Assembly (NCBI RefSeq): GCF_021513175.1
Contig: NZ_CP090953.1
Span: forward strand, 2,352,501 to 2,416,500
Origin: Sphingomonas sp. S2-65
Lineage (GTDB): Bacteria; Pseudomonadota; Alphaproteobacteria; Sphingomonadales; Sphingomonadaceae
DNA length: 64,000 bases
Direction of reading: 5' to 3'
Shown: one piece after another, positions 17,866 through 26,428 of the stretch
How the letters are laid out: the number at the start of each line of letters is the position of its first letter
How positions within the stretch are numbered: the stretch's first letter is position 1
Notes under the pieces: model-generated
What the model was told of the DNA's origin: nothing
Databases searched by the model: none
What the model saw: only the letters and a program-made list of their open reading frames with translations
Translations under genes and position numbers: made by a program

Positions 17866-18183
17866 CTATCGAAATTGCGCCAACAAGATGCAAAGCTCGA
17901 TCCTCCGCCTGATGTCGAGCTTCGTAAAAATGCGGCGCAAATGCGCAGAAACCGTCCACGGGCTGATTCGAAGATTGAGAGCTACCTCCTTGTTCGAAAG
18001 GCCGCGAGCCACCAGCACTGCGATCTCATGCTCGCGCGAGGATAGAAGCTCCAACAGCGACAAAATGTCGGACCGCGGCACTGCCGCGAAAGGCGAGGCG
18101 GCACGCTGCGCGACCTCCTCCGGTTTTACGTTCATGCAAGAAGCATGGTCAGCCGACCAGCGGCGAGCAGGCGTCTGAAACAT
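17866..18183 (-). CDS. LuxR-type HTH transcriptional regulator, single-domain
   Basis: This 105-residue protein consists almost wholly of a LuxR/FixJ-type DNA-binding domain, with L-S-S-R-E-H-E-I near residue 47, G-L-S-N-K-E-V-A and the recognition helix T-V-S-A-H-L-R-R-I-F-T-K-L. There is no receiver or ligand domain. GGGAG stands a few bases before the ATG. It begins 24 bases after the stop of the preceding gene on the same strand and may be the last gene of the five-gene operon at 24873-18208, hence its own regulator. That link is inference from spacing. Confidence 0.8.
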   Translation of the reverse strand: MFQTPARRWSADHASCMNVKPEEVAQRAASPFAAVPRSDILSLLELLSSREHEIAVLVARGLSNKEVALNLRISPWTVSAHLRRIFTKLDIRRRIELCILLAQFR

Positions 18184-18207
18184 GGGTTTCTCCCGATCCC
18201 CTGTGCG

Positions 18208-19326
18208 TCAACCTACTCGAGTCGCCGGCTTGAAGGCGACGACATTATCGCCTTTACTTCCCGGCACTCTGCGCAACCCAATGGATTCGGCACTGGTGAG
18301 CCAATCCTCGCACGCATCGACAATCGCTTCAAGCAATGCCTCGAAGTCAATTCTAACCTGCGTCAGCAGATAATCTTCCGCCAACCATCTTAGGATGGAT
18401 CGGCCCGCTACCGCCATTCGGCTGCGTTGAGAACTCAGCGGAATTTCGTGCATGTAGCGCTTGGTGATTTCCTCAAGCACGTCCCAGCCATTGTCCGCGC
18501 CGAACAAGTTGATCACGTCGTTCGACCCCAGGATGTCGAACGCCTCCTGCAGCAGCACCATTACTTCGGCGCGCAACACGGCGACGTTGCCGTAAGAAAC
18601 CTGCTTGAGATTGTGACGAAGGTCGAGGCCCGAGCGTCGCACGACCGCCATGCTGCCGAACGTCTCGCGACCGCCATCCGGTCGCAGCACCTCCGACACA
18701 CGCTTGTCCTCGAAGAAGCGCGAGACATGCTGACAGAAGTTGCTGAGCAGCGCGTGAAAGGCGGTATTCGGTTCGGCACCGACCGGCGGGGCGACTTCGG
18801 TGTAGCCGAACACCTTGCGATAGATCGCACGCCGTTCGCGCTGAGTGTAGCGCAACACGCGCTTGCGATCGAACTGGTAGAGCGCCAGCGCGCCTGGCCC
18901 GTCCGACAGGCGGATCTCGCCTGACTGGAAGAGCTGCTGCAGCTTGAGCACCGCGCGGAATACGCCGGCGCGCTCGTGCTGGTAGATGTAATAGAGGTCG
19001 CCGACGGCGATGAGCCGCTCGCGATTGATCTGGTTGTCGTAGGTAGGCACCAGCGGCTGCTGGGCCACTTCGCCGAGCGTCGTCGCCACCTGCGATCCCA
19101 TGCCGAGCAGCGCGCCCATGCCGCGGTCGTCCGCGGGATCGCCGGGCCTCCGTGCGGCCGCGGAGAGCAGCAAGTCTTCGGCCTCATCGATATAGCGGTT
19201 GATGATCTCCGCCTGCTGCGGGTTCTTGGCGAGCTCGTCACGCGCTTCGATCACCATCGTCGAGCGTGCTTCCTGCAGCCGCGCGATGAGGTCGTTAAGT
19301 TCGGCGAAGGTCTTGGGATCGGGCAT
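18208..19326 (-). CDS. Uncharacterised helical protein, fifth gene of the unknown operon
   Basis: I do not recognise this 372-residue protein. It is mostly predicted helix and has no signal peptide or clear membrane segment. Visible features are a charged N-terminal region with E-L-N-D-L-I-A-R-L-Q-E-A, a segment with G-D-L-Y-Y-I-Y-Q, R-V-L-R-Y-T-Q-R-E-R-R-A-I-Y in the middle, and a C-terminal helical part (W-D-V-L-E-E-I-T-K-R-Y). It starts 21 bases after the stop of the 559-residue gene, so both are probably co-transcribed with the metallopeptidase gene. Its role may be structural or as partner of the other operon proteins. Confidence 0.6.
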   Translation of the reverse strand: MPDPKTFAELNDLIARLQEARSTMVIEARDELAKNPQQAEIINRYIDEAEDLLLSAAARRPGDPADDRGMGALLGMGSQVATTLGEVAQQPLVPTYDNQINRERLIAVGDLYYIYQHERAGVFRAVLKLQQLFQSGEIRLSDGPGALALYQFDRKRVLRYTQRERRAIYRKVFGYTEVAPPVGAEPNTAFHALLSNFCQHVSRFFEDKRVSEVLRPDGGRETFGSMAVVRRSGLDLRHNLKQVSYGNVAVLRAEVMVLLQEAFDILGSNDVINLFGADNGWDVLEEITKRYMHEIPLSSQRSRMAVAGRSILRWLAEDYLLTQVRIDFEALLEAIVDACEDWLTSAESIGLRRVPGSKGDNVVAFKPATRVG

Positions 19327-19347
19327 GGCGGTATTCCTCGAACAGGG

Positions 19348-21027
19348 TCAGGCGGCGGGTTGCAGCATTGTCGCGACGGCATCGCTAGCTCGCTGCAGCA
19401 GGTATCCGATTTCCTTGATCTGCCTGCGCGCGCCAATCAGGCGCAATTCGGCGGTGTAGGTGGCCGAATGCCGCTGGAGCGCCGCTGACAGGCGGAGCAG
19501 CTCGGCGAGGTCGATCGCCAGGACTGCGAGTTCCTCGCGGCGCAGCGTCGGCGCCTTGTCATCGCCGGCGGCGAATGGCGCGGAGATATCCTCCACCCAT
19601 CCGGCGAACTGCGCGATGGAGACTTCGGGATGCCGATGCCCCCCGAAATACATCACCTCCTGCTCCTCCGGCGAGTTGCCAAGCCGGTCTAGCTCTGCCC
19701 GCAGAGCGGCTGCGCTCACACCCAGCAGGGTCAATGTCTGCTCCACCTCGGCGCCCGCGCGACCCGCATCGGTGGTGCGATCGGCGATGATGGCCGTGCC
19801 GATCGCCTTGAGCGCCTCGTGCAGGGCCTTGATCCGCAGATCGACTTCCACCGTCGGGATCGCGGCGCCGGTGACGATGCATCGTTCAGACTGGTCGAGC
19901 GACTTGAGCAGCTCCTCGATCCGAGGGAGGGCTGCAGCGGCTCGCAACCGCTCACACCGGGCGATGCCGCCCCGTTCTAGCCAGTCGGCGACCGACAGAA
20001 CCAGTCGGCGGAACCGCCCTTCGCCTTGTCCCGGCGTCGGGCCGAGCGGCGCGGACGCGATCGCGACAATGTCGTCGAGATTGACGCGAATGCGATCGCG
20101 CAGCTGCTCGGTATTGTAGCTGGCAAGCAGCGGGGTGTAGTTCAGCATCGACGGCAGTTCGTCGATCAGCTGCAGCAGCAGCGTCGCTTGCGAGCGAAGC
20201 ATCTCAGCCTGGAATAGGCCCACGCCGCGCAGTGACGGACCCGCTACGGCTGCGGAAGACGGGCGGGTCGAAACCGGCAGTCGATCAACGCGGTGATAGG
20301 TGCGCACGCCGTCGTGATCGCGGAACGCAAAGCCGCGCTTGAGGGCGTCGATCAGCAGCCGCCTTGCTTCTTCCTTGCGCGTATCGAACCCTAGCCCCGA
20401 GCCGGTATGGGGAAGATCGAGGGCATCGAGCGTCCGCGAAAACTGCGCGCCCACGCCGGTCGGGCGTTGGGTAGGCGCGACCAGGGCCGCGTTGGACGAA
20501 TTGATCGACGCCATCAGGTCCGCGAGGAACTCCCGGCTGGGGAGCGTCTCCACGACCGTCTGGACGAAGGTAGCGTCAATCTCAGTGACGGGCTGCTCGG
20601 TCGAACGCATATCTTCGGTCTCCTGGCGGGATAGGGTAACGTCGAGCGAGGTTCGGAACAGCGTGTCGCCGAGAAGCTGCCCCTCCTCGCTCAGGCGCTC
20701 GATCTTGCGCAGCACCTCGTGCAGCGCGGTGCTCTCGACGGGCGTTTCGTTCAGCTCGGCCTCGATCTCGTCGACGACCGCACGGATATAGAGATCGCCC
20801 AGCGCCTGGGAGAGTTCGAGCGCGGCGACGACATCCGAGGTGCCTTTCCGCGCAGCCAATTGAGTACGCACCCGCTCCACGCCCATCGTGAGTGCAGTCA
20901 CCCATTTGCGTTCGGCAACCTCGCTCTTTTTGCGCTGCAGCTGGCGCAGATGCTTGCTCAACTGGGCGACATTCGCTTCGGCCTGCGTGAAGAGGCTGTC
21001 GAGAAACGCCTGAGGGTCGTCGGTCAT
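19348..21027 (-). CDS. Uncharacterised helical protein, fourth gene of the unknown operon
   Basis: I do not recognise this 559-residue protein. The first 110 residues look like coiled coil (Q-L-S-K-H-L-R-Q-L-Q-R-K-K-S-E-V). The rest alternates helices with a Pro/Gly-containing middle (H-T-G-S-G-L-G-F). No transmembrane segment or signal peptide is seen. The ATG follows the metallopeptidase stop after a single base (TGACATG), and the GGGGAGG that should recruit ribosomes lies within the last codons of that gene. This tight coupling argues that it works in the same complex or process. Confidence 0.62.
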   Translation of the reverse strand: MTDDPQAFLDSLFTQAEANVAQLSKHLRQLQRKKSEVAERKWVTALTMGVERVRTQLAARKGTSDVVAALELSQALGDLYIRAVVDEIEAELNETPVESTALHEVLRKIERLSEEGQLLGDTLFRTSLDVTLSRQETEDMRSTEQPVTEIDATFVQTVVETLPSREFLADLMASINSSNAALVAPTQRPTGVGAQFSRTLDALDLPHTGSGLGFDTRKEEARRLLIDALKRGFAFRDHDGVRTYHRVDRLPVSTRPSSAAVAGPSLRGVGLFQAEMLRSQATLLLQLIDELPSMLNYTPLLASYNTEQLRDRIRVNLDDIVAIASAPLGPTPGQGEGRFRRLVLSVADWLERGGIARCERLRAAAALPRIEELLKSLDQSERCIVTGAAIPTVEVDLRIKALHEALKAIGTAIIADRTTDAGRAGAEVEQTLTLLGVSAAALRAELDRLGNSPEEQEVMYFGGHRHPEVSIAQFAGWVEDISAPFAAGDDKAPTLRREELAVLAIDLAELLRLSAALQRHSATYTAELRLIGARRQIKEIGYLLQRASDAVATMLQPAA

Positions 21028-21028
21028 G

Positions 21029-22393
21029 TCAGCACCTCCCCAGCGCTTCGTAGAAATTGCGTGCGATCACCTGCGGCGGCGTCTTGGCGCGGGAGAGCGC
21101 CTGACGCGCGGCGGCGATGAGGAAGCGTTCGGGCAGCACGCCGGTGTCGGTGCCGGTCTGCAGCCGGTCCGCCGCTTCCCGGACGAGCTCCGCATGCTTG
21201 GGCTCGAAGCGGATAACGTCGATCAGCGCGCGCCCACCATATTCGACGCACGGTGCGAAGCAGATGGCATCGAGCACGGCGTCGATCTGTTCGGGCAACC
21301 GTGCCCGCACCCAGCCCGGAACGCGCGCCCAGGCGGAGGCGGGGTACAGGGCGTCCCAGGCGCGGCGATAGGCTGCAGCGTCCTCGTGAAAGCCGATCCG
21401 TTCGAGCAGGCGTGCGTTCAGCGGCACGCGGATGATCGGCGTCGGGTGCACGGCTTCGTCGTTCCAGGCAGCGGTCGACTCTCGCGATCGACCCACCACG
21501 TCCATTAGCGCGCCGACATATGCCGGGCCGATCAGCAGCAGCCCGGACAGGTCGGCATAGGTTTCCTTGTGCCAGCGCTCCCATACCGCGGCGTTTGCCG
21601 AGGGCAGATTGCGGCGGCGAAAGGCGGCGGCGATCCGGCCGGGGATCACGTTCCAAAGACCCAGATCGTTCTGGAGATTGTGCGAGACCTCGTGCGGCAC
21701 CGCCCCCAGCGACCAGGGATTGAGCAGGCGCAGATAGGGCACCTTGACCAAGGGGAAGGGATTGGCGAGCTGGCCGATCTTGCCCAGCTTCACGCCGCGA
21801 CGGAACGTTGCCGGGCCGAACCCCGCTTCCATATAGGCGAAGGGTGCCGGCGAAGGGATCGAGCGCGCTTTGCCGAGCCCGAGATAGACCGCCTGATAGC
21901 AATCGAGCGCAATTCGATCGAGCGCGCCAAGCCAGCTGGCGAACGGCCCGTTCCGCTGGCCGAACAGGTTGAGATAGAATTCCCAAAGCTGTTCGGTATC
22001 GCGCGCGCGCGTTTCGCCAAGCTCCTTGAGCTTCAGCAGCGCAGCACGGCCTGCGTCATCGGCGGTGGTCAGGTCACGCGCTCGTACCGCCAGTTGGCGT
22101 TCCTCGCTGCCTTGCCGCGCCAGTGAGCCGGCGATCAGTCCATTCACTGCCGCCAAGTGCGCGCGGCTCGGCGTGTTGGGGCCCTTGCCGAAATCGTCTT
22201 GTTGGAACGGACGCAGTCCGCTGATGTAACGCGCGGCGTTTACGGCGGTGCGATAGGCGAAGTAGGGCAAGGAGCTGGTGCCGCCCGGCGCCCGCGTCAC
22301 CGGCGGCGCGGCCTGCCGAGGGCGCTTCTGCGTCGGCGCGGCTCGCGGCCCCGCCTGCGCAACAGCGCGATCCAGAGCGATCAGCGCGTTCAC
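21029..22393 (-). CDS. Zinc metallopeptidase (HEVSH), third gene of the unknown operon
   Basis: This 454-residue protein carries H234-E-V-S-H238, the HExxH zinc motif, followed 38 residues later by E277-x3-D281 (K-E-T-Y-A-D-L-S-G), the layout of gluzincin peptidases in which the glutamate is the third metal ligand. A later H-P-x-P-I-I-R-V motif may shape the active site. The N-terminal 40 residues are Pro/Ala/Arg-rich. No signal peptide is visible. The frame is open far upstream, but the start is taken as the GTG at 22393, which overlaps the stop of the previous gene (GTGA). Family and substrate are unknown; it could process the other operon products or be an exported toxin. Confidence 0.7.
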   Translation of the reverse strand: MNALIALDRAVAQAGPRAAPTQKRPRQAAPPVTRAPGGTSSLPYFAYRTAVNAARYISGLRPFQQDDFGKGPNTPSRAHLAAVNGLIAGSLARQGSEERQLAVRARDLTTADDAGRAALLKLKELGETRARDTEQLWEFYLNLFGQRNGPFASWLGALDRIALDCYQAVYLGLGKARSIPSPAPFAYMEAGFGPATFRRGVKLGKIGQLANPFPLVKVPYLRLLNPWSLGAVPHEVSHNLQNDLGLWNVIPGRIAAAFRRRNLPSANAAVWERWHKETYADLSGLLLIGPAYVGALMDVVGRSRESTAAWNDEAVHPTPIIRVPLNARLLERIGFHEDAAAYRRAWDALYPASAWARVPGWVRARLPEQIDAVLDAICFAPCVEYGGRALIDVIRFEPKHAELVREAADRLQTGTDTGVLPERFLIAAARQALSRAKTPPQVIARNFYEALGRC

Positions 22394-23922
22394 CAGGCCA
22401 TCTCGCGCGATGCCGCCGCGGCGGGGCGCGACGCCGGCGCGACGGCGATCGTCGCGGCCATCCGCGCGAGCGCCGGCAGGCGCGGCTGCAGCGTCTTGTG
22501 GATCAGCACCGACACCGCCGGCACTGCCCCGGGCGGGACCAGCGGGAAGCGCTGCCCGGTCTGCGCCAGCGCCGACGCGATGATCGCGCCCAGCGCGAGA
22601 TTCTCCGATGTTCCCTTGGGCGCTGAGCCGATCGTGCGGACGAACTCGGCGGCGAAATCCCCGGCAGCGGTGGCGACCCAGGCGTGGCGGAGTCCCGGCA
22701 GATCCGCCGCTCCGCCACGCTTGCGAACATAGCCGAGGATCAGGTCGGGATTGACCGCCGTATCGAGCGCCTTGGCAAAGGCTGGCGCGACCGCAGGGCG
22801 GATTTTCGCCCGTGCCGCTTTGGCTTGTGCCGCCAGCTGCGTCGCGCCGCTCGACGCAACGCCGCGGGCGGCTGGGGACGGGGACACTGCCGATGGCGCT
22901 CGCGACGGCGCAGCCGATCCAGCGAGCCGCCGCGCGGCGACCTCCCACCCGGTTTCGCCGTCGGCCTCCTTAGCGAGCGGCAACGCCCGGCGCTTGCCCT
23001 CGACTTCGCGTGCGAGATTGGCGACCGCACCCAGCGCGATGATCGTGCTGATCACGTCGTTGCGGCTAATCAGCTCGGCGGTCGCGGCCGCAATCACCGG
23101 AATCGCGGCCGTCGGAATCTTGCCGCCAACTTCCGCGTTGAGCCTGGTTAGGGCATTGGCGACCACATGCGCAGCAATTGCCTTGCGCGGGTCGCTGCCT
23201 TTTTCGACGGCGCGGATGATCACTTGTCCGAGTGCCGCCGACGCATATTGCACGATCTTGTGCGAAATTGCCGCGTCTATCCCGAACTGTCCCGGGATGA
23301 TGATGTTGGGGACGATCGCCCCCTGCACCGCGGCGAAGGCGGACGCGCTGTACTTGAAACGCGCTTCGCCTTCGCGTCGGCTTCGATCCGCGCGCTCGCG
23401 TACCTTGCCAGCGTCGCGCACCACCGCACCGATCTGCGTCTTGGAAGGCCGGCCCCGCCGCCGCGGATCGCCGGCCATCGAGTCTGCGCTGTCGCGTTCA
23501 CCGTTTATGATGCGGAAAGTTTTGAATGGCGCTTGGCGACGAAAGGATGCGTCCCCGTCTAGTTCGTTGAGCGCCTCGCTAAGTGAGGTTCCCGGGCCGA
23601 ACGTCACGGCTCCTCGCAGCAGGCGGGTCAACTTCACAAGCGCGCGGTTGATGTCAGGTAAGCTATATTTCTGACTTGTGGCGATATCGTGAACTGCGTT
23701 GCCAAGTGCGTCTGTGACGCTTTGACTCCAAGAATTGTTAGGATAGTTAGACCTGATCCGCCGGAAGTGTTCCTTGGCGGAATTGATCAGCAGTTGTCTA
23801 TTCAGATCGAACCACCCCTCATCAAGCGGTTGTTTCGAGGGTGGTACTAATTTGCGAGGTCGCCGTTTGCTCGACGGAGGAGGCTGATCCAGCGATGCCG
23901 GTATTTTAAATGGATTTATCAT
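22390..23922 (-). CDS. Uncharacterised protein, second gene of the unknown operon
   Basis: I do not recognise this 510-residue protein. The N-terminal 35 residues are Pro/Lys/Arg-rich (P-P-P-S-S-K-R-R-P-R-K). A helical domain follows, then a basic patch (D-P-R-R-R-G-R-P-S-K) near 155, then several Ala-rich hydrophobic helices (A-A-T-A-E-L-I and I-I-A-L-G-A-V-A-N-L). The C-terminal third is Ala/Pro-rich and helical. It starts 27 bases after the acidic glycine-zipper gene and overlaps the metallopeptidase start by 4 bases. The less GC-rich 5' end differs from its neighbours. Confidence 0.6.
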   Translation of the reverse strand: MINPFKIPASLDQPPPSSKRRPRKLVPPSKQPLDEGWFDLNRQLLINSAKEHFRRIRSNYPNNSWSQSVTDALGNAVHDIATSQKYSLPDINRALVKLTRLLRGAVTFGPGTSLSEALNELDGDASFRRQAPFKTFRIINGERDSADSMAGDPRRRGRPSKTQIGAVVRDAGKVRERADRSRREGEARFKYSASAFAAVQGAIVPNIIIPGQFGIDAAISHKIVQYASAALGQVIIRAVEKGSDPRKAIAAHVVANALTRLNAEVGGKIPTAAIPVIAAATAELISRNDVISTIIALGAVANLAREVEGKRRALPLAKEADGETGWEVAARRLAGSAAPSRAPSAVSPSPAARGVASSGATQLAAQAKAARAKIRPAVAPAFAKALDTAVNPDLILGYVRKRGGAADLPGLRHAWVATAAGDFAAEFVRTIGSAPKGTSENLALGAIIASALAQTGQRFPLVPPGAVPAVSVLIHKTLQPRLPALARMAATIAVAPASRPAAAASREMAW

Positions 23923-23949
23923 CGCCCACTCCCCTATCCAACAATCTGT

Positions 23950-24873
23950 TCAGGAGAACCGTTCGGCACTCTTGATCGCTCTGCGGTCGAGCGAGCGCTT
24001 CTTGGCGGCGTTGCTGGCCAGCGCCTTGCCGATCGCCTGCTGGTTCGACAGCGTGCGGTTGGCGTGCTTGGCCATCACGCGCACCGCGATGCGCGGCGTC
24101 ACCGGCTTGCCGGCGCGCGCCTTTTGCGTGAGCGTTGCGACGGTCCGGCGCTGGATCGTCGGCAGCGTGCGGATCAGCGCGCGCGCGCGCGGGTCTCGGC
24201 TTTGCACCAGCGCGCGGGCGACATTGCCGCTCGCCTGGCTCAGCACCGGCAGCACGGTCTTGACCGGCAGCGGCGCGCGGCTGCCGATGAAGATGGTGAT
24301 CTGCGAACCCAGCGACTGGGCATCGGCAGCCCGTCCGCGCGAGGCGGCATGAGCGACCGATTCGGCGAGCTGGTCCTCAGTTGTCGGCACATCGGCGACG
24401 GCGTTCATCTCGTCCTCGCTCTCGCCTTCGTCTTCGGCCTCCATCTGCTGGACGAAGCCGCCGAGCTTGCCGCCGATTGCGGCGCCGGCCGGCCCACCGA
24501 GCGCGCCGCCGATCACCGAGCCGATCTGCGGCGCGAATTTCTTGGCGATCGGCGCGACTGCCGATGCCGCCTTTTTGGCGGCTTTCCAGATCGAGCCGAA
24601 GAACTCGTCCCCTTCTCCATCGAAGCTTTCACCGTCATAGGCCTCGCCATAGCCGGAGAAGCTGCCGACTTCCTCCGAGCCTTCGGCTTCGAACTCGTAT
24701 GAGAAATGATCCTCATCCTCATACTCGCCGTCATAGCCATTGGCGAAGTTGTCGAAATGATCCTCGTCTTCGGAGGAATATCCGCCGCTTTCCGAGCTCA
24801 TGAATCCGAGCGCCAGATCGCGGTCGAAGTCCTCGTCTTCCATATCGCCATAGCTGGTGGTGCGGTCGAGCAT
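23950..24873 (-). CDS. Acidic protein with glycine-zipper segment, first gene of the unknown operon
   Basis: This 307-residue protein has three contrasting parts. Residues 1-90 are very rich in Asp, Glu, Ser, Gly, Phe and Tyr (D-E-D-H-F repeats). Residues 91-116 form a cationic amphipathic helix (F-F-G-S-I-W-K-A-A-K-K). Residues 117-140 are a glycine zipper (I-G-G-A-L-G-G and I-G-G-K-L-G-G) of a type that packs into or crosses membranes. A second acidic run follows, and the last 100 residues are basic (A-S-N-A-A-K-K-R-S-L-D-R-R). AAGGAG lies 7 bases before the ATG. It heads a tight operon with the metallopeptidase. A membrane-active or self-assembling function is inference. Confidence 0.65.
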   Translation of the reverse strand: MLDRTTSYGDMEDEDFDRDLALGFMSSESGGYSSEDEDHFDNFANGYDGEYEDEDHFSYEFEAEGSEEVGSFSGYGEAYDGESFDGEGDEFFGSIWKAAKKAASAVAPIAKKFAPQIGSVIGGALGGPAGAAIGGKLGGFVQQMEAEDEGESEDEMNAVADVPTTEDQLAESVAHAASRGRAADAQSLGSQITIFIGSRAPLPVKTVLPVLSQASGNVARALVQSRDPRARALIRTLPTIQRRTVATLTQKARAGKPVTPRIAVRVMAKHANRTLSNQQAIGKALASNAAKKRSLDRRAIKSAERFS

Positions 24874-25350
24874 CGCCCGTCTCCTTCGCGCCCGGACGAC
24901 AGCGCCCGAGTCCCTTCGCCTAGGAGTGTGACAGACGCTGTCTTGGGCAACAGCCGCACGAATAGGCTAGTTCATTCGAACTAGGAGTGCCGCCCACATT
25001 GCATGAATGCCATGGATCAGAACGACATGCTATTCCCCGTCGAGTGCACGTTGAACGTCCATCGAAAAGTGAATTGCCGATGCCTCGCTCGAACAGCAGG
25101 TCTTCGACGTTCTTCAGCGAAGGCGGACGTACGTCACCACCACCAGCCGGATCACCTCAGGCATGAGTTGAAGTAGCGGAAAAGGGCCGGCGGGCTTCCG
25201 AGCACTGGGCATCAGACCCGCCTAGCACTCGCTCCTTACCGCCCCGTGCATTTGCTCTGACGAGCCCATGTCACGTGCTACACGCCCTGACTGCCAGCCG
25301 GTGCGTTTGGGCTGACAGCGCCGGTGAGCCGTGTCGCCTCAGCGCCTTCT
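24874..25350. other. Intergenic stretch between the unknown operon and the RHS remnant
   Basis: Apart from the IS6-type fragment at 25079-25164, I see no gene. The promoter of the minus-strand five-gene operon must lie just right of 24873. Confidence 0.4.
25079..25164 (-). pseudogene. IS6-family transposase remnant
   Basis: Read on the minus strand, M-P-E-V-I-R-L-V-V followed by T-Y-V-R, then one frame later S-L-K-N-V-E-D-L-L-F-E-R-G-I, match the conserved N-terminal segment of IS6-family transposases, where S-P-E-V-I-R and S-L-R-x-V-E-x-L-L-x-E-R-G-I occur in this order and spacing. The frame changes between the two pieces and the similarity ends after E-R-G-I, so only a damaged fragment is left. 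It marks an old insertion next to the RHS remnant. Confidence 0.6.
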
Positions 25351-25474
25351 TACATCGGGCTGATCGAGCACAAGGACGAGACTTAGCGGGGCCTGCACGC
25401 GGGCGATCATAGACCGAACCACATGGGACCAAGTGCAGGCGAAGCTCGCCACCAATCTCCAGGGCCACCGCGAG
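25351..25474 (+). pseudogene. Serine recombinase remnant
   Basis: Two frames together read [11 protein letters not shown], a stop codon, R-G-L-H-A, then after a shift [17 protein letters not shown]. This matches the segment after the catalytic domain of site-specific serine recombinases, which reads Y-x-G-x-I-x-H-K ... Y-x-G-x-H-x-A-I-I-D-x-x-x-W-x-x-V-Q-x-x-L. The TAG replaces the usual tyrosine codon. Only this fragment remains, directly fused to the start of the RHS remnant, which suggests an old recombination junction at about 25475-25482. Confidence 0.6.
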
Positions 25475-25481
25475 GGCAGTG

Positions 25482-26421
25482 CCGTTGCGGCTGCCGGGGC
25501 AATATTGCGATGCAGAAACCGGGCTGCACTACAACCGTTTCCGCTATTACGATCCGGCGCTGGGCGGTATCTGACCCGAGATCCGATCGGCATTGCTGGC
25601 GGTCTCAACCTCTACGCCTATGTTAGTAACGACCCTATCAATCGCGCCGGCCCGAAGGGGCTGTGGTGGAAGGCTGCGCTGTCGATCGCCGCGGCAGTCG
25701 CCGTCGCGGGCGTGGCGGTGGCGACTGGGCCTATGACAACGCAACGGGCAGCCCGCGCCCGTGGAGTTGGAGCGACGCAGGTTTTGCGACTGGCCTCGGC
25801 ATGGCGGGGGGCGCGGTTGGGCGTTTCCTTGCTGGCGGCGCTCGTCCCTCCACGGTGGCTCGCCCGAACCCTGCTCGCCCAAGTATAGCTGGGCGGCCGG
25901 TCGCAAAGCCTGTGCCTCCGAAGCCAGCAACTCCCAGGCCCGCACCTCCGAGACCTGCCGCTCCCAAGCCCGCAGCGCCTAAACCTACGCCGCCTAGGCC
26001 GACCACAAAGCCGCCGAGCCGACCGCGGGGGAAGGATGGCCGCTTCGCGTCCACGGGCAAGCAGCCGCCCCGCTACAATCGCAAAACGGAGTATCCCAGC
26101 GGCTATCGTGCAGGCGTGGTTGACGACGTCATCAAGCAGAACACCATCAAGAGCGGGCCCAACGCGGGCAAGGTGCGTACCATGGACGGCGACATCGTTG
26201 AGCCGACCGATCCACGGCTAACCATCGAGCATCAGAAGCCTGTTGTTGAGCACTGCAATGAGAAGGGATACAATTCCACCCGACAAGTGCGGAACGACTT
26301 CTACAACGACAAGAGCAACATGGGTCTACGACTGGGTAGCCCCAACAACGCCGACGGCGGTCGGATGTCCGCTGCCGGCGTTCGTTATCGCCAAGATCTC
26401 GGACCCAATTATTCAAAGTAG
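25482..26421 (+). pseudogene. Truncated RHS core joined to an HNH-like nuclease tip
   Basis: From 25482 the sequence is closely similar to the end of the RHS core at 7150-7338 ([22 protein letters not shown]). One C is missing at about 25565, shifting the frame before Y-L-T-R-D-P-I-G. A second shift near 25725 coincides with loss of about 240 bases relative to the intact copy. From there one frame is open: [12 protein letters not shown], a proline-rich linker (repeats of P-K-P and P-R-P), and a tip domain with I-E-H-Q-K-P-V-V-E-H-C-N, T-R-Q-V-R-N-D-F-Y-N-D and S-N-M. That histidine/asparagine pattern fits HNH/endonuclease VII-type toxins. The tip looks intact, but the chain cannot be made as one protein. 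Confidence 0.7.
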
Positions 26422-26428
26422 GAAGTTA

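Noticed and set aside
22394..22948. Long upstream extension of the metallopeptidase frame
   Set aside because: Its translation is low-complexity Arg/Gly/Ala antisense-type sequence within the previous gene, and the GTG overlap at 22393 is a better start.
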